Part shown: piece after piece, positions 1 to 7,904 of the stretch
How the letters are laid out: every line of letters starts with the position of its first letter
How positions within the stretch are numbered: the stretch's first letter is position 1
Source: DASYVD01 sp050693035
Lineage (GTDB): Bacteria; Actinomycetota; UBA4738; CALAEC01
DNA: 64,000 nt
Direction: 5' to 3'
Assembly (NCBI GenBank): GCA_050693035.1
Contig: JBOGWB010000009.1
Location: forward strand, 1-64,000
Position numbers and translations under genes: made by a program
The notes under the pieces: generated by a model
What the model was told of the DNA's origin: nothing
The model's input: only the letters and a program-made list of their open reading frames with translations
The model's database searches: none

Positions 1-288
1 GTTCTCGGCCCGACGCCGGGCTGTCCCGTCGACCTCCGGCCGCGCCAGCGTCGGCATGAAGCCCTGCCCGAAGGCGCTGTAGGTCGACTCCGCGGCGATC
101 GTGCCGAACACAAGCGAGCTCTTGCCCGAGCCGGAGACGCCGGTCACCACCGTCAGCCGGCGCTTCGGGAGCTCGACGCTGATGGCCTTGAGGTTGTTCT
201 CGCGCGCGCCGTCCACGCGGATCAGCTCGTGGCTGTCGGCAAGGTGCAGCGCAGGCGACTGCGTGTCCCTCCTCGTGGCCATGCTCAT
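1..288 (-). CDS. UvrA-like excinuclease ATPase, N-terminal part (runs off window)
   Basis: The N-terminal nucleotide-binding region of a UvrA-family ABC ATPase (the stand-alone UvrA/DrrC-like drug-resistance type) is visible. It has the phrase RVDGARENNLKAISVELPK and a Walker A motif, TGVSGSGKSS. The start is ATGAGCATG at 288; a second ATG lies two codons in. After Walker A the protein reads AAESTYSAFGQGFMP. Relatives usually have about six more residues (of the QRLINE type) between ES and TYSAF, so this copy seems to have a short in-frame deletion. The last residues before the window edge do not match the family well either. It may be a degrading or chimeric copy. The rest lies outside the window. 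Confidence 0.6.
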   Translation of the reverse strand, partial: MSMATRRDTQSPALHLADSHELIRVDGARENNLKAISVELPKRRLTVVTGVSGSGKSSLVFGTIAAESTYSAFGQGFMPTLARPEVDGTARRRAEN

Positions 289-429
289 CGTGTCTCCATC
301 TATTGGCGGGGCCGCCTTCGCGGTCTCCGGCGGCGTCGCCTGGCTCGATCGGACCAGCTTCGAGCGGTGGGGTGCCTCGTCCGGACCGACGATCCCGACT
401 TGGGCGGGGCCCAGTCGCGAGCTCAGTCC

Positions 430-927
430 TCAGCTCACCGCATTCTTCACGAGCGCGCCGATCCTTGCCTCTTCGGCGGTGGTCAACTCCTTCAGCGCGA
501 AGGAAGTCGGCCACATGGCGCCTTTGTCGAGCTTCGCCTCGTCGCTGAAGCCGAGCGTCGCGTACCTCGATTTGAACTTCTGCGCGCTTTGGAAGAAGCA
601 GACGACCTCGCCGTCCTTGGCATACGCGGGCATCCCGTACCAGGTTTTCGGCGAGAGGGCTGGCGCGCTGGCTTTGATGATGGCATGGAGCCGCTCGCCC
701 ATGGTGCGATCCGGTTCCGACATCTCGGCGATCTTCGCGAGCACGGCGCTTTCCCCGTCCGCCTTGTCCGCGCGCGGGCGGCGGCGCGCTTCCGCCTTCA
801 GCTCTTGGGCGCGCTCCTTCATCGCGGCTCGTTCCTCGTCCGTGAATGCCTTGGACTTCTTGCCGCTCGCGGTGGTGCTCTTGGCGGACTTCTGCGTGCC
901 CTTCTGTGCGGGTTTCCTCTCAGCCAC
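430..927 (-). CDS. DUF1801 domain protein
   Basis: A 165-residue protein of the DUF1801 / YdhG-YdeI group. The N-terminal 60 residues are Lys/Ala-rich and probably disordered. The C-terminal domain carries the family hallmarks: a pair resembling IIKASAPALSPKTWYGMPAYAKDG followed by VCFFQSAQKFKSRYATLGF. The biochemical role is unproven; family members have been linked to iron and stress. I chose the GTG at 927 because a GAAGGAGG ribosome site lies just upstream; a longer reading from 975 is possible but lacks one. It is separated from yebC by about 70 bases and its function is probably unrelated. Confidence 0.7.
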   Translation of the reverse strand: MAERKPAQKGTQKSAKSTTASGKKSKAFTDEERAAMKERAQELKAEARRRPRADKADGESAVLAKIAEMSEPDRTMGERLHAIIKASAPALSPKTWYGMPAYAKDGEVVCFFQSAQKFKSRYATLGFSDEAKLDKGAMWPTSFALKELTTAEEARIGALVKNAVS

Positions 928-1000
928 CTGCGAAGCACCTCCTTCAGGCCCTGCGGTCTCCGCCAGTCGTCCCACGTCAACACGTCTCGTTAGCAGTCAA

Positions 1001-1750
1001 CTAGCCCACTTCGGCCAGGATCTCCTCGGGGATGTCGAAGTTGGAGAAGACCGCCTGGACGTCGTCCAGGTCGTCGAGAGCCTCGATGAGGGCCAGAACC
1101 TTGCGGGCCTGGTTCCCCTCGAGGGACAGGGTGGTCTGAGGAACCATGGTGACCTCGGCGGAAGCCACGGGGACGCCTGCCGCCTCGAGCGCGCCCCGGA
1201 CCTCATTGAAGACCGCGGAATCCGTCGTCACCTGCCACTGGTCGCCCTGGAGGGCGACATCCTCGGCGCCGGCCTCCAGGGCCACTTCGAGCAGGCGATC
1301 CTCCTCCGGGGCGGCCTCGCGATCGATCAAGATCACGCCCGCCCGGTCGAACATCCAGCCCACGCTGCCGGGGTCGCCGAGGTTCCCGCCCATCCGGGTG
1401 AACACATGGCGAACCTCCTGTCCGGTCCGGTTGCGATTGTCGGTGAGCGCCTGGACCATCACGGCCACTCCGCCGGGGGCGTAGCCCTCGTACACGGCGG
1501 TTTCGTACCGGACCCCTTCGATCTCCCCCGTTCCTCGCCTGATGGCCTTGTCGATGTTGTCCATGGGGACGTCCGCGGCCCGGGCTTGCTCGATCGCGGA
1601 CGCCAGCGTGGGGTTCCCGTCGGGGTTGCCGCCTCCTTCCCGCGCGGCCACCTCGATGGCCCGGAGCAGCTTCGAGAACACCTTCCCCCGCCGCTGGTCC
1701 AGGGTAGCCTTCTTCCGCTTGATCTGGCTCCATTTCGAGTGACCGGACAC
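1001..1750 (-). CDS. yebC: YebC/PmpR family protein (TACO1-like)
   Basis: A 249-residue YebC-family protein starting with the family signature SGHSKWSQIKRKKATLD. Members are either DNA-binding regulators (PmpR) or ribosome-associated factors that help translation of difficult proline stretches. The three-domain length and the internal phrases GGNLGDPGSVGWMFDRAGVI and TMVPQTTLSLEG are typical. The GTG start at 1750 lies two bases after the pdxT stop, so the two genes are co-transcribed and probably translationally coupled. pdxT-yebC order is common in Actinomycetota, where ruvC often follows; here ruvC is absent and a DUF1801 gene follows. Confidence 0.95.
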   Translation of the reverse strand: MSGHSKWSQIKRKKATLDQRRGKVFSKLLRAIEVAAREGGGNPDGNPTLASAIEQARAADVPMDNIDKAIRRGTGEIEGVRYETAVYEGYAPGGVAVMVQALTDNRNRTGQEVRHVFTRMGGNLGDPGSVGWMFDRAGVILIDREAAPEEDRLLEVALEAGAEDVALQGDQWQVTTDSAVFNEVRGALEAAGVPVASAEVTMVPQTTLSLEGNQARKVLALIEALDDLDDVQAVFSNFDIPEEILAEVG

Positions 1751-1752
1751 GC

Positions 1753-2316
1753 CTAGCCCACCTTCTCCAGGAAACGGCGGTGAAGTCGCGGATCGGCGGC
1801 CAGCTCGGGGTGGAACGCGGCCACCAGGAGGTGCCCCTGCTCGCAGACCACCGGCCGTCCGTCGTGCTCGGCGAGGACGTCGACGCCGTCGCCGACCGAC
1901 TCGACCATCGGAGCACGGATGAACACGGCGCGCATGGGCTTCCCCTCGATCCCGCGCACCTTCACGTCGGCCTCGAAGGAATCCAACTGCCGGCCGTAAG
2001 CGTTCCGCACGACGCGGAGATCCATCAACGACAGCAAGGGCTCTCCCCCGGGAACCTCCGTGGCCATGGCGATCATGCCCGCACACGTGCCGAACACGGG
2101 CATGCCCTTCCCGGCGCGATCGCGGATCGGCTCCACCAGCCCATGGGCCCGGGCCAGCTTGCCGATCGTGGTGCTCTCGCCCCCCGGGATGACCAGGGAG
2201 TCGACGCCGCCCAGATCGTCCGGCGCGCGCACCAGCACCGCGGTGACACCGCAGTCCGCGAGTATCCGCGCGTGCTCTCGGAAGTCGCCCTGGAGGGCGA
2301 GGACACCTGCCTTCAT
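1753..2316 (-). CDS. pdxT: Pyridoxal 5'-phosphate synthase glutaminase subunit PdxT
   Basis: A 187-residue class I glutaminase that releases ammonia from glutamine for PdxS, making pyridoxal phosphate in the DXP-independent pathway. The catalytic triad is visible: nucleophile Cys78 in FGTCAGM, and His169 and Glu171 in FHPEL. The oxyanion segment GGEST is at about residues 45-49. The start is ATG 2316. A TATCAT -10 box on the minus strand at 2352-2357 implies its own promoter, which fits its separation from pdxS by an insertion. It sits two bases before yebC. Confidence 0.96.
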   Translation of the reverse strand: MKAGVLALQGDFREHARILADCGVTAVLVRAPDDLGGVDSLVIPGGESTTIGKLARAHGLVEPIRDRAGKGMPVFGTCAGMIAMATEVPGGEPLLSLMDLRVVRNAYGRQLDSFEADVKVRGIEGKPMRAVFIRAPMVESVGDGVDVLAEHDGRPVVCEQGHLLVAAFHPELAADPRLHRRFLEKVG

Positions 2317-2351
2317 CTCGATCCCTGTTCCTTCTCTGCCCCTGGACCCCC

Positions 2352-2357
2352 ATGATA
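2352..2357 (-). promoter_or_regulatory. Probable -10 box for pdxT-yebC
   Basis: TATCAT on the minus strand, about 36 bases upstream of the pdxT start. No convincing -35 hexamer is seen. Confidence 0.4.
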
Positions 2358-2463
2358 GCGCTGGGAAGCGGCCGTCTTCCGGGCGGTGGGCACCCACCCG
2401 ACCTTGTTCGCTTCCATCGTCGGTGCTAGCGTCTGCCCCGGCTCGGTCTGACTGGAGAATGCA

Positions 2464-3255
2464 TTGAAGCCGCTCATCGCCCGCCACCGCGAAACGGAGC
2501 TCGCCGTCCCGACTCGGGCGCGAGCGGTTCGCCGGCGAGCGACTGAGCCGGGTGAGCCGTGCCGACCCGACGGGCCGCACTCGGCGACCTCTCTCCTGGC
2601 GCTTCAACGGAGCGCCGGCAACCGGGCCGTCGCCGGCGCTCTCGGCCGCGGCCGGGGCCTCGACCATCGTGCGAGCCGGGACTTCAGCCCCCTTCCTGCG
2701 GAAGAAGAGGAAACCACCCGGTCCCGCGACCGGACCTCCCAGGCCGATCCGGGGATCCGAGCCCAGGGCGGCGGAGGAGGGGCACCGGCCGCGGCTCCGC
2801 CGGCTGCCGCGCCACCCGTCCCCGCGACACCGCGATTCCCGGCCCGTTGGCGCATCCGGCACGACGACACGGTGAGAGACTCCATCAACGTGGACTGGCG
2901 AGCGAGCCGCCGCGACTATGGCGAGCGGTTCGCGTGGGTCATGTGGAACAGCGACACGGGTGCCTTCTCCCTCACCGGCAGGGCGACCGGGACGTGGCTC
3001 CAGATCAGCATCCCGGGGCGGCCGAGCGATGCCCCGCCGCTGTACCACGTCGGCGAATACCACATCCACCCGCCGCTTCCTCCCGCGCAACGTCGGAACA
3101 CCCACCAGTACCCCGTGGGACCCAGCGGCACCGACAGGTCCGGGGCCACCGGGGCAGACAATCCCGGCGTCGTGAAGGACTTCACGACCACACGGCGGCG
3201 ACAGACCACGTACTACTACTACGGCCCGTACCGCCGGCGGGGGGCCGTCCACTGA
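2464..3255 (+). CDS. Putative exported-toxin-like protein with LQRSAGNRAV leader and HxHP domain
   Basis: A 263-residue protein of unknown function. Residues 45-56 read LLALQRSAGNRA, a leader motif seen in DUF4157-type and other proteins linked to extracellular contractile injection systems and polymorphic toxins. A Gly/Ala/Pro-rich linker (about 100-125) leads to a C-terminal domain (about 130-263) with Glu154, a His-x-His-Pro motif (H200, H202) and PSGTD (S221, D224). This order of Glu, HxHP and PSxxD resembles a JAMM/MPN metalloprotease fold, though the loop between HxH and Ser is longer than usual. It starts with TTG preceded by GGAG, followed 22 bases on by a small gene. The toxin role is inference; no injection-system genes are visible. 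The pair interrupts a pdxS-pdxT arrangement. Confidence 0.55.
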   Translation: MKPLIARHRETELAVPTRARAVRRRATEPGEPCRPDGPHSATSLLALQRSAGNRAVAGALGRGRGLDHRASRDFSPLPAEEEETTRSRDRTSQADPGIRAQGGGGGAPAAAPPAAAPPVPATPRFPARWRIRHDDTVRDSINVDWRASRRDYGERFAWVMWNSDTGAFSLTGRATGTWLQISIPGRPSDAPPLYHVGEYHIHPPLPPAQRRNTHQYPVGPSGTDRSGATGADNPGVVKDFTTTRRRQTTYYYYGPYRRRGAVH

Positions 3256-3277
3256 GACGTCGACCCGAGGACGGAAG

Positions 3278-3496
3278 ATGGAACCCGTGATCGAGGAGCG
3301 TGAGGCCGTCGAGGCGGCTCAGCGCGAGCTGGACCAGCGGGAGATCCCCTACGCCGACCGGGAGGCTCAGGTCCGCCTGGAGGACTCGGACTACGTGGTG
3401 GTGTTTCCCCCTCCCCCGGACACCCGGGCCGGAGACTTCACCCTCAGGATCTCTTCCGCCGACGGCTCGATCCTGGACGTCCGCATAGAGCGGTAG
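3278..3496 (+). CDS. Small acidic protein, possible partner/immunity protein
   Basis: A 72-residue protein with no signal peptide. An acidic N-terminal helix (EEREAVEAAQRELDQREIP) is followed by a beta-rich tail ending in GDFTLRISSADGSILDVRIER. That tail resembles PepSY/NTF2-type immunity domains, in which the last strand reads like GKILDV. It starts at ATG 3278 after a purine-rich GAGGACGGAAG site, 22 bases after the HxHP protein, so the two are almost certainly one transcript. A toxin-immunity relation is suggested by position only. Confidence 0.6.
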   Translation: MEPVIEEREAVEAAQRELDQREIPYADREAQVRLEDSDYVVVFPPPPDTRAGDFTLRISSADGSILDVRIER

Positions 3497-3514
3497 CGTC
3501 AGACTCCACACGCC

Positions 3515-4105
3515 TTACGCTTCGGGGGCCGGCTCGGCCGCTCTCCGCCCCTGGCGAAGGTGCCACCACCACACCGGTCCGGCCGCCAGGACGAAGATGG
3601 CTCCGTCCACGGCTCGACGGCCAGCTTCGGACGGCTCGGGAAAGCACTCGACAAACTCCGGCTCCTCGACGCCGGGTTGCGCCGGGATGGCCACCTCCGA
3701 GCAGCGCGGGACCGCCAGGTCGACGGCCGCGTGCAGCGCGGTGATCACTCCGCCAACCGCGAACCACAGGGCCACGAAGGCCACCAGGTGGAAGTACAGG
3801 GATCGGCCCCAGAAGGACGGTGGGGCGGCCGGTCCCTCCTTGCGCCTTGCCTCCCGCAGATGCCACCAGAGGAGAGCGGCACCCGGGAGGGCGAAGGCGA
3901 GCCCGTGCAGCATGGTCCGGAAAGCGTCTCGCGCCCCTTCGAACTCGCTGGGGAGCACCAAGGACCGGATCCCGAAGAGGACGCCGATCACCCCACCCAG
4001 CACGAAGGCCACGCTGACCGCGGCGACCACGTAGTAATAGAGCTGAGAGATGACGAACCCGGCCCTGCCGGGCTCCGTGGGCGCGCCGGGCTCGGCGCTC
4101 ACCAC
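3515..4105 (-). CDS. Four-helix membrane protein (DUF5671-like)
   Basis: A 196-residue integral membrane protein with four hydrophobic segments (roughly residues 18-45, 65-85, 103-128 and 168-185). A polar loop between segments 3 and 4 contains two cysteines that could form a disulfide. The first segment, LYYYVVAAVSVAFVLGGVIGVLFGIR, resembles DUF5671 proteins, but the match is by eye. It starts GTG at 4105 inside the pdxS stop region (7-base overlap), so it is translationally coupled to pdxS. No function can be given. Confidence 0.65.
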   Translation of the reverse strand: MVSAEPGAPTEPGRAGFVISQLYYYVVAAVSVAFVLGGVIGVLFGIRSLVLPSEFEGARDAFRTMLHGLAFALPGAALLWWHLREARRKEGPAAPPSFWGRSLYFHLVAFVALWFAVGGVITALHAAVDLAVPRCSEVAIPAQPGVEEPEFVECFPEPSEAGRRAVDGAIFVLAAGPVWWWHLRQGRRAAEPAPEA

Positions 4106-4989
4106 CCCCGGACCTGGAGGAGGCCCTCCTCACCGAGCTCCTTGATATCCAGGCCCCGCATGGGCTCCCCGATCCCCCGGGACACCTTCGCCAGGACCTC
4201 GGGATCGCTGAAGTACGTGGTGGCCTCCACGATGGCCCGGGCCCGGGGGGCGGGATCCTCCGCCTTGAAGATCCCCGAGCCGACGAACACCCCGTCCACT
4301 CCGAGCTGCATCATGAGCGCGGCGTCCGCGGGAGTGGCGATGCCGCCGGCGGCGAAATTGACCACCGGGAGCCCTCCGTTCTCCGCGACCCGGCGAACCA
4401 GCTCGAGGGGTGCGCCCAGCTCCTTCGCCGCAGAGACGTGCTCATCCTTGCGCAGCGCCTTCAGCCGGGCGATGGCCCCGGCGATGGCGCGGGCGTGCCG
4501 CACCGCCTCCACCACGTTGCCGGTGCCCGCTTCGCCCTTGGTCCGGATCATGGCGGCGCCCTCGGCGATGCGCCGCAGGGCCTCACCGAGGTCCCGGGCC
4601 CCGCACACGAACGGGACGGTGAACTCCCACTTGTCGATGTGATGCTGCTCGTCCGCGGGGGTGAGCACCTCGCTCTCGTCGATGTAGTCGACACCGAGCG
4701 CCTGGAGGATCTGCGCCTCCACGAAGTGGCCGATCCGGCACTTGGCCATGACCGGGATGCTGACCGCGTCCATGATCTCCTGGACCCTGGCGGGGTCGGC
4801 CATGCGGGCCACGCCGCCCTCGGCCCGGATGTCGGCCGGCACGCGCTCGAGGGCCATCACCGCGCAGGCTCCCGCTTCCTCGGCGATCTTCGCCTGCTCC
4901 GCCGTGGTGACATCCATGATCACGCCACCCTTGAGCATCTCGGCCAACCCGGCCTTGACGCGGAACGTTCCGGTCTCCTTCTCTTCCAT
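4099..4989 (-). CDS. pdxS: Pyridoxal 5'-phosphate synthase subunit PdxS
   Basis: A 296-residue (beta/alpha)8 barrel lyase that makes pyridoxal phosphate from ribose 5-phosphate, glyceraldehyde 3-phosphate and ammonia supplied by PdxT. Conserved features include the GGVIMDV start of the barrel, catalytic Lys83 in VMAKCRIGH, the second lysine region MIRTKGEAGTG, and the phosphate-binding GGIATPADAALMMQLG. The start is ATG 4989 after a GGAGAAGGAC ribosome site. It normally adjoins pdxT; here three genes and 1.8 kb separate them. Confidence 0.97.
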   Translation of the reverse strand: MEEKETGTFRVKAGLAEMLKGGVIMDVTTAEQAKIAEEAGACAVMALERVPADIRAEGGVARMADPARVQEIMDAVSIPVMAKCRIGHFVEAQILQALGVDYIDESEVLTPADEQHHIDKWEFTVPFVCGARDLGEALRRIAEGAAMIRTKGEAGTGNVVEAVRHARAIAGAIARLKALRKDEHVSAAKELGAPLELVRRVAENGGLPVVNFAAGGIATPADAALMMQLGVDGVFVGSGIFKAEDPAPRARAIVEATTYFSDPEVLAKVSRGIGEPMRGLDIKELGEEGLLQVRGW

Positions 4990-5038
4990 GTCCTTCTCCT
5001 GAGTCTCCTGCGTCAGAACCGTCTCTCCGCCGATACGC

Positions 5039-5224
5039 TCAGGCCCCGCCCTCCAGGGTACGGTGTGAGGCCATCCGAACGCGGAGCTCGGCGTCCACGG
5101 CGGTGGCGTCGGCCCCCTGACTCGGGCGCCAGCGCTTCATCGAGCGGAACAGTCGCCACAGCCCGAACGCTCCCGCGAGAGCGGCGGCTCCGAACGTCCA
5201 CCACGAGGTCAGCCAAGCAGGCAC
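5039..5224 (-). CDS. Small single-span membrane protein
   Basis: A candidate 61-residue protein starting GTG at 5224. One hydrophobic segment (WLTSWWTFGAAALAGAFGLW) is followed by a basic stretch RLFRSMKRWRP and a charged tail, the expected positive-inside pattern. It lies 37 bases downstream of the DUF3048 gene and 49 bases upstream of pdxS on the same strand. No family recognised. Confidence 0.45.
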   Translation of the reverse strand: MPAWLTSWWTFGAAALAGAFGLWRLFRSMKRWRPSQGADATAVDAELRVRMASHRTLEGGA

Positions 5225-5261
5225 GAGGTCAGTATAGGGCTCGGCGGTGAGGGGGAGAGGC

Positions 5262-6305
5262 CTAGGAGAACTCGAACCGGTCCTCCTCGAACCGCTCCCG
5301 AGGGAACAGCTGGACCCACGTCGTCCCGGGAGCCAGAGGGATCTCGTTGCCCTGCCGGTCCTCGAACCGGGTGATGTCGTCCCTGCTCTGGCGGATCCAC
5401 TGACCCCGGATGGCCCTTCCGTTCCGGAACACGAAGGCCTGTCCACGGCCGATGATCACCGGCTCCGGCACAGGATTCCCTGCCGGATCGAGGCGCCCGG
5501 TGAGCCTGACCTGCACAACCTGAACCACCACGTTCGTCGCGGACACCTGCGTCCCGTCCTCCAGCGTGTGCGGCTCGCTTCCGTGGAAGCGTAGGTAGCG
5601 ACCCTGCCCGCGCTGGTACCGCCAGAACACGTCGGACTCGGGCGAGAAGTCAGCGTGCACCCGCCGGCCCCGCCTCGCGCCTTCCGGCACGTCCTCGTCG
5701 TAGGTGAAGATCGGTTCGGGGACGTCGCGTCCCCCCCGACCGGCGCGGTACAGCGCTCGGGTGGTGGTGTACACGTCGTGGGGAGCTTCTCGATTCGGGT
5801 CGAGTGTGTAGGCGTCCGGAGCCTCGTCGAAGCCTACGTCGATCAGCCCGGCGGCCCGGACCGCCTGCTTCACCTCGGGGACGCCACCCGAGTACCCGAA
5901 CAGTGGGCTCCCGAACTGCACCAGGACTTGGGGGTCAGACTCGCGCACACTGCGCACGGGGCCCAACCGCTCCGCGTCCGAGCACTGGAACATCACGATG
6001 AACCGAGTGATCCCTCCCTCTACCGGCTGCTCGTACACGATGTCCGCGGCCTCCAAGCCGATCTGGGGCCGGGACACGCTGATGTTCTCGATCTTGACCG
6101 CCAGCGCGGAGCGCTCGGGGATGCTCCGTCCTCCGGGACGTTCGAGACCGGTGAGCGGACAGGTCTGGGGCCGACCCACCCCTCCCCCGATGCCGAACGG
6201 CGTCTCCCCTCCGGTCAGCAGGTAGTAGCCCAGGGCCGCAGCGGCCAGCAGCACCACCACCACGGCTACACCGATCAGGGTCTTCCCACGCGTGGTCAAC
6301 GCCAT
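5262..6305 (-). CDS. DUF3048 (YerB-type) surface-anchored protein
   Basis: A 347-residue protein with an N-terminal membrane anchor (about residues 9-30, TLIGVAVVVVLLAAAALGYYLL) and a DUF3048 domain like Bacillus YerB. Typical phrases are CPLTGL, RSALAVKIENISVSRPQIGLEAADIVYEQPVEGGITRF, RLGPVRSVRESD and TWVQLFPRE near the end. The molecular role of the family is unknown; it is extracytoplasmic. The start is ATG 6305, and it probably begins its own transcript. Confidence 0.88.
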   Translation of the reverse strand: MALTTRGKTLIGVAVVVVLLAAAALGYYLLTGGETPFGIGGGVGRPQTCPLTGLERPGGRSIPERSALAVKIENISVSRPQIGLEAADIVYEQPVEGGITRFIVMFQCSDAERLGPVRSVRESDPQVLVQFGSPLFGYSGGVPEVKQAVRAAGLIDVGFDEAPDAYTLDPNREAPHDVYTTTRALYRAGRGGRDVPEPIFTYDEDVPEGARRGRRVHADFSPESDVFWRYQRGQGRYLRFHGSEPHTLEDGTQVSATNVVVQVVQVRLTGRLDPAGNPVPEPVIIGRGQAFVFRNGRAIRGQWIRQSRDDITRFEDRQGNEIPLAPGTTWVQLFPRERFEEDRFEFS

Positions 6306-6420
6306 GTAGGGGTTCCTCCTCGGAGCGGTCGCGGGACTCGACGCGGCGCGATGCTACTGCCCTCCGCGGGTCACTTCAAACCTCTCGCCCGAAGAGAGCC
6401 GGACACCGGCGCCAGCCGTA

Positions 6421-7323
6421 TCACATCTCCTCGAGGGCCTTGATCCGCTCATCCACGGGCGGGTGCGTGGAGAACAGCCGCTCCCACCGGGTCCATCCCG
6501 AGCCCGGCGTTCTCGAGGGCTGGGAGAACCAGAGGTGCGCGGTGGCGTTGTTCGAGGCCCGGAGGGGCTCGGTGCTCGCGGCGATCTTCCGAAGGGCGGA
6601 GGCAAGACCCGGTGGATACCGTGACAGGAGCGCGCCGTCCGCGTCGGCCAGGAGCTCCCGCCGGCGCGACACCGCCAACCGAATGAGCTGGGCGAACAGC
6701 GGCGCGAGGGCCGCGAGCACGAGTCCGGCGATGGCGATGATGCCCCCGAATCCTCCCCCGCCGCGGTCACCGCGCCTTCCCCGGTAGCCTCCCCAGAAGA
6801 ACGCCCGGAGCATCCAGTCGGCGAGGAGCGCGACCACTCCCACGAGGGTGGCGACGAGCGTGCCGACGAGGATGTCGCGGTTGCGCACGTGGGCCAGCTC
6901 GTGGGCCAGGACACCCTCCAGCTCCACCCGATTGAGGGCCTCGAGGAGCCCCTCAGTGACCGCCACCGAGGCGTGCTCCGGATCCCGCCCGGTGGCGAAG
7001 GCGTTGGGAGCCTTCTCCGGGATCACGTACAGGGCCGGCTTGAGGATCCCGGCCGCGATGCACAGCCCTTCCACGATGTTGTGGTACCGGGGGAACTCCT
7101 CCCGCGACGCGGGACGGGCCCGGCTCACCCTCAGCACCACGCGGTCGCCGTAGCGGTAGGACGTCCACGACATGACGCCCGCGATGATCAGGGCGACCAC
7201 GATCCCGATGGGGCCCGCGTCGAACAGGATCCCGAACACGAACCCGAGGCCCGCCGCCAGGAGCAGCACGAGGAAGACGAGGAAGAACGAGCGCCGCTTG
7301 TTCCGGGCGATCTGCTCGTACAC
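6421..7323 (-). CDS. htpX: HtpX-like M48 membrane zinc protease
   Basis: A 300-residue M48B metalloprotease for membrane-protein quality control. Two N-terminal membrane segments (about 12-55) precede the zinc site HELAH (H141, E142, H145). Two more hydrophobic segments at about 152-172 and 192-215 flank a Gly/Arg loop. The third zinc ligand is expected in RRRELLADADGA (glutamate). The start is GTG 7323. It directly follows lemA, the usual partner of HtpX proteases. Confidence 0.93.
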   Translation of the reverse strand: MYEQIARNKRRSFFLVFLVLLLAAGLGFVFGILFDAGPIGIVVALIIAGVMSWTSYRYGDRVVLRVSRARPASREEFPRYHNIVEGLCIAAGILKPALYVIPEKAPNAFATGRDPEHASVAVTEGLLEALNRVELEGVLAHELAHVRNRDILVGTLVATLVGVVALLADWMLRAFFWGGYRGRRGDRGGGGFGGIIAIAGLVLAALAPLFAQLIRLAVSRRRELLADADGALLSRYPPGLASALRKIAASTEPLRASNNATAHLWFSQPSRTPGSGWTRWERLFSTHPPVDERIKALEEM

Positions 7324-7342
7324 GCCGGTCCCTCGAACCCCC

Positions 7343-7894
7343 TCAGGGCCGGACGTCCACGGGGCCCCGGGACTCCTCCTCGATCTCGAAGAAGTCCCGC
7401 GTCCGGAAGTCCCCCTGGCGGGCCACGAGCAGGGAGGGGAACTGCTGGATGAGCGTGTTGTAGCCCATCACCTGGTCGTTGTAGAACTGCCGGGCGAACG
7501 CGATCTTGCTCTCGGTGGCGGTGAGCTCCTCCTGGAGCGCCAGGAAGTTCTCGTTCGCCTCGAGCTGCGGGTAGGCCTCCGCGACCGCGAGCAGCTGCCG
7601 GAGCCCGCGGGTGATCGCGGTCTCCGCCTCCGCCTGGTCGGGGACGGTCCCCGCGGCCATGGCCCGGGCCCGGGCCTCGGTCACCGTCTCGAAGAGCTGG
7701 CGCTCGTGTGCCGCGTATCCCTTCACCGACTCGAGGAGGTTGGGGATGAGGTCGTACCGCCGGCGGAGCTGCACGTCGATGCCCGACCACGCGTTGTCCA
7801 CCCGGTTCCGCAGCCGGACCAGGCGGTTGTACGTGAGGACGACGTACAGGAGCAGGAGGGCCGCGACCCCGAGCAGGATCCAGAGCCAGGTCAC
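7343..7894 (-). CDS. lemA: LemA family membrane protein
   Basis: A 183-residue LemA protein. It has an N-terminal membrane helix (WLWILLGVAALLLLYVVLTYN) and then a helical domain with the signature NRLVRLRNRVDNAWSGIDVQLRRRYDLIPNLLESVKGYA and a conserved FARQFYNDQVMGYNTLIQQFPS. LemA proteins are of unclear role but often sit beside HtpX. The GTG start at 7894 lies ten bases after the upstream stop, so it shares the pimA operon transcript, or that transcript reads through. Confidence 0.93.
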   Translation of the reverse strand: MTWLWILLGVAALLLLYVVLTYNRLVRLRNRVDNAWSGIDVQLRRRYDLIPNLLESVKGYAAHERQLFETVTEARARAMAAGTVPDQAEAETAITRGLRQLLAVAEAYPQLEANENFLALQEELTATESKIAFARQFYNDQVMGYNTLIQQFPSLLVARQGDFRTRDFFEIEEESRGPVDVRP

Positions 7895-7904
7895 GGCGGG
7901 AATC

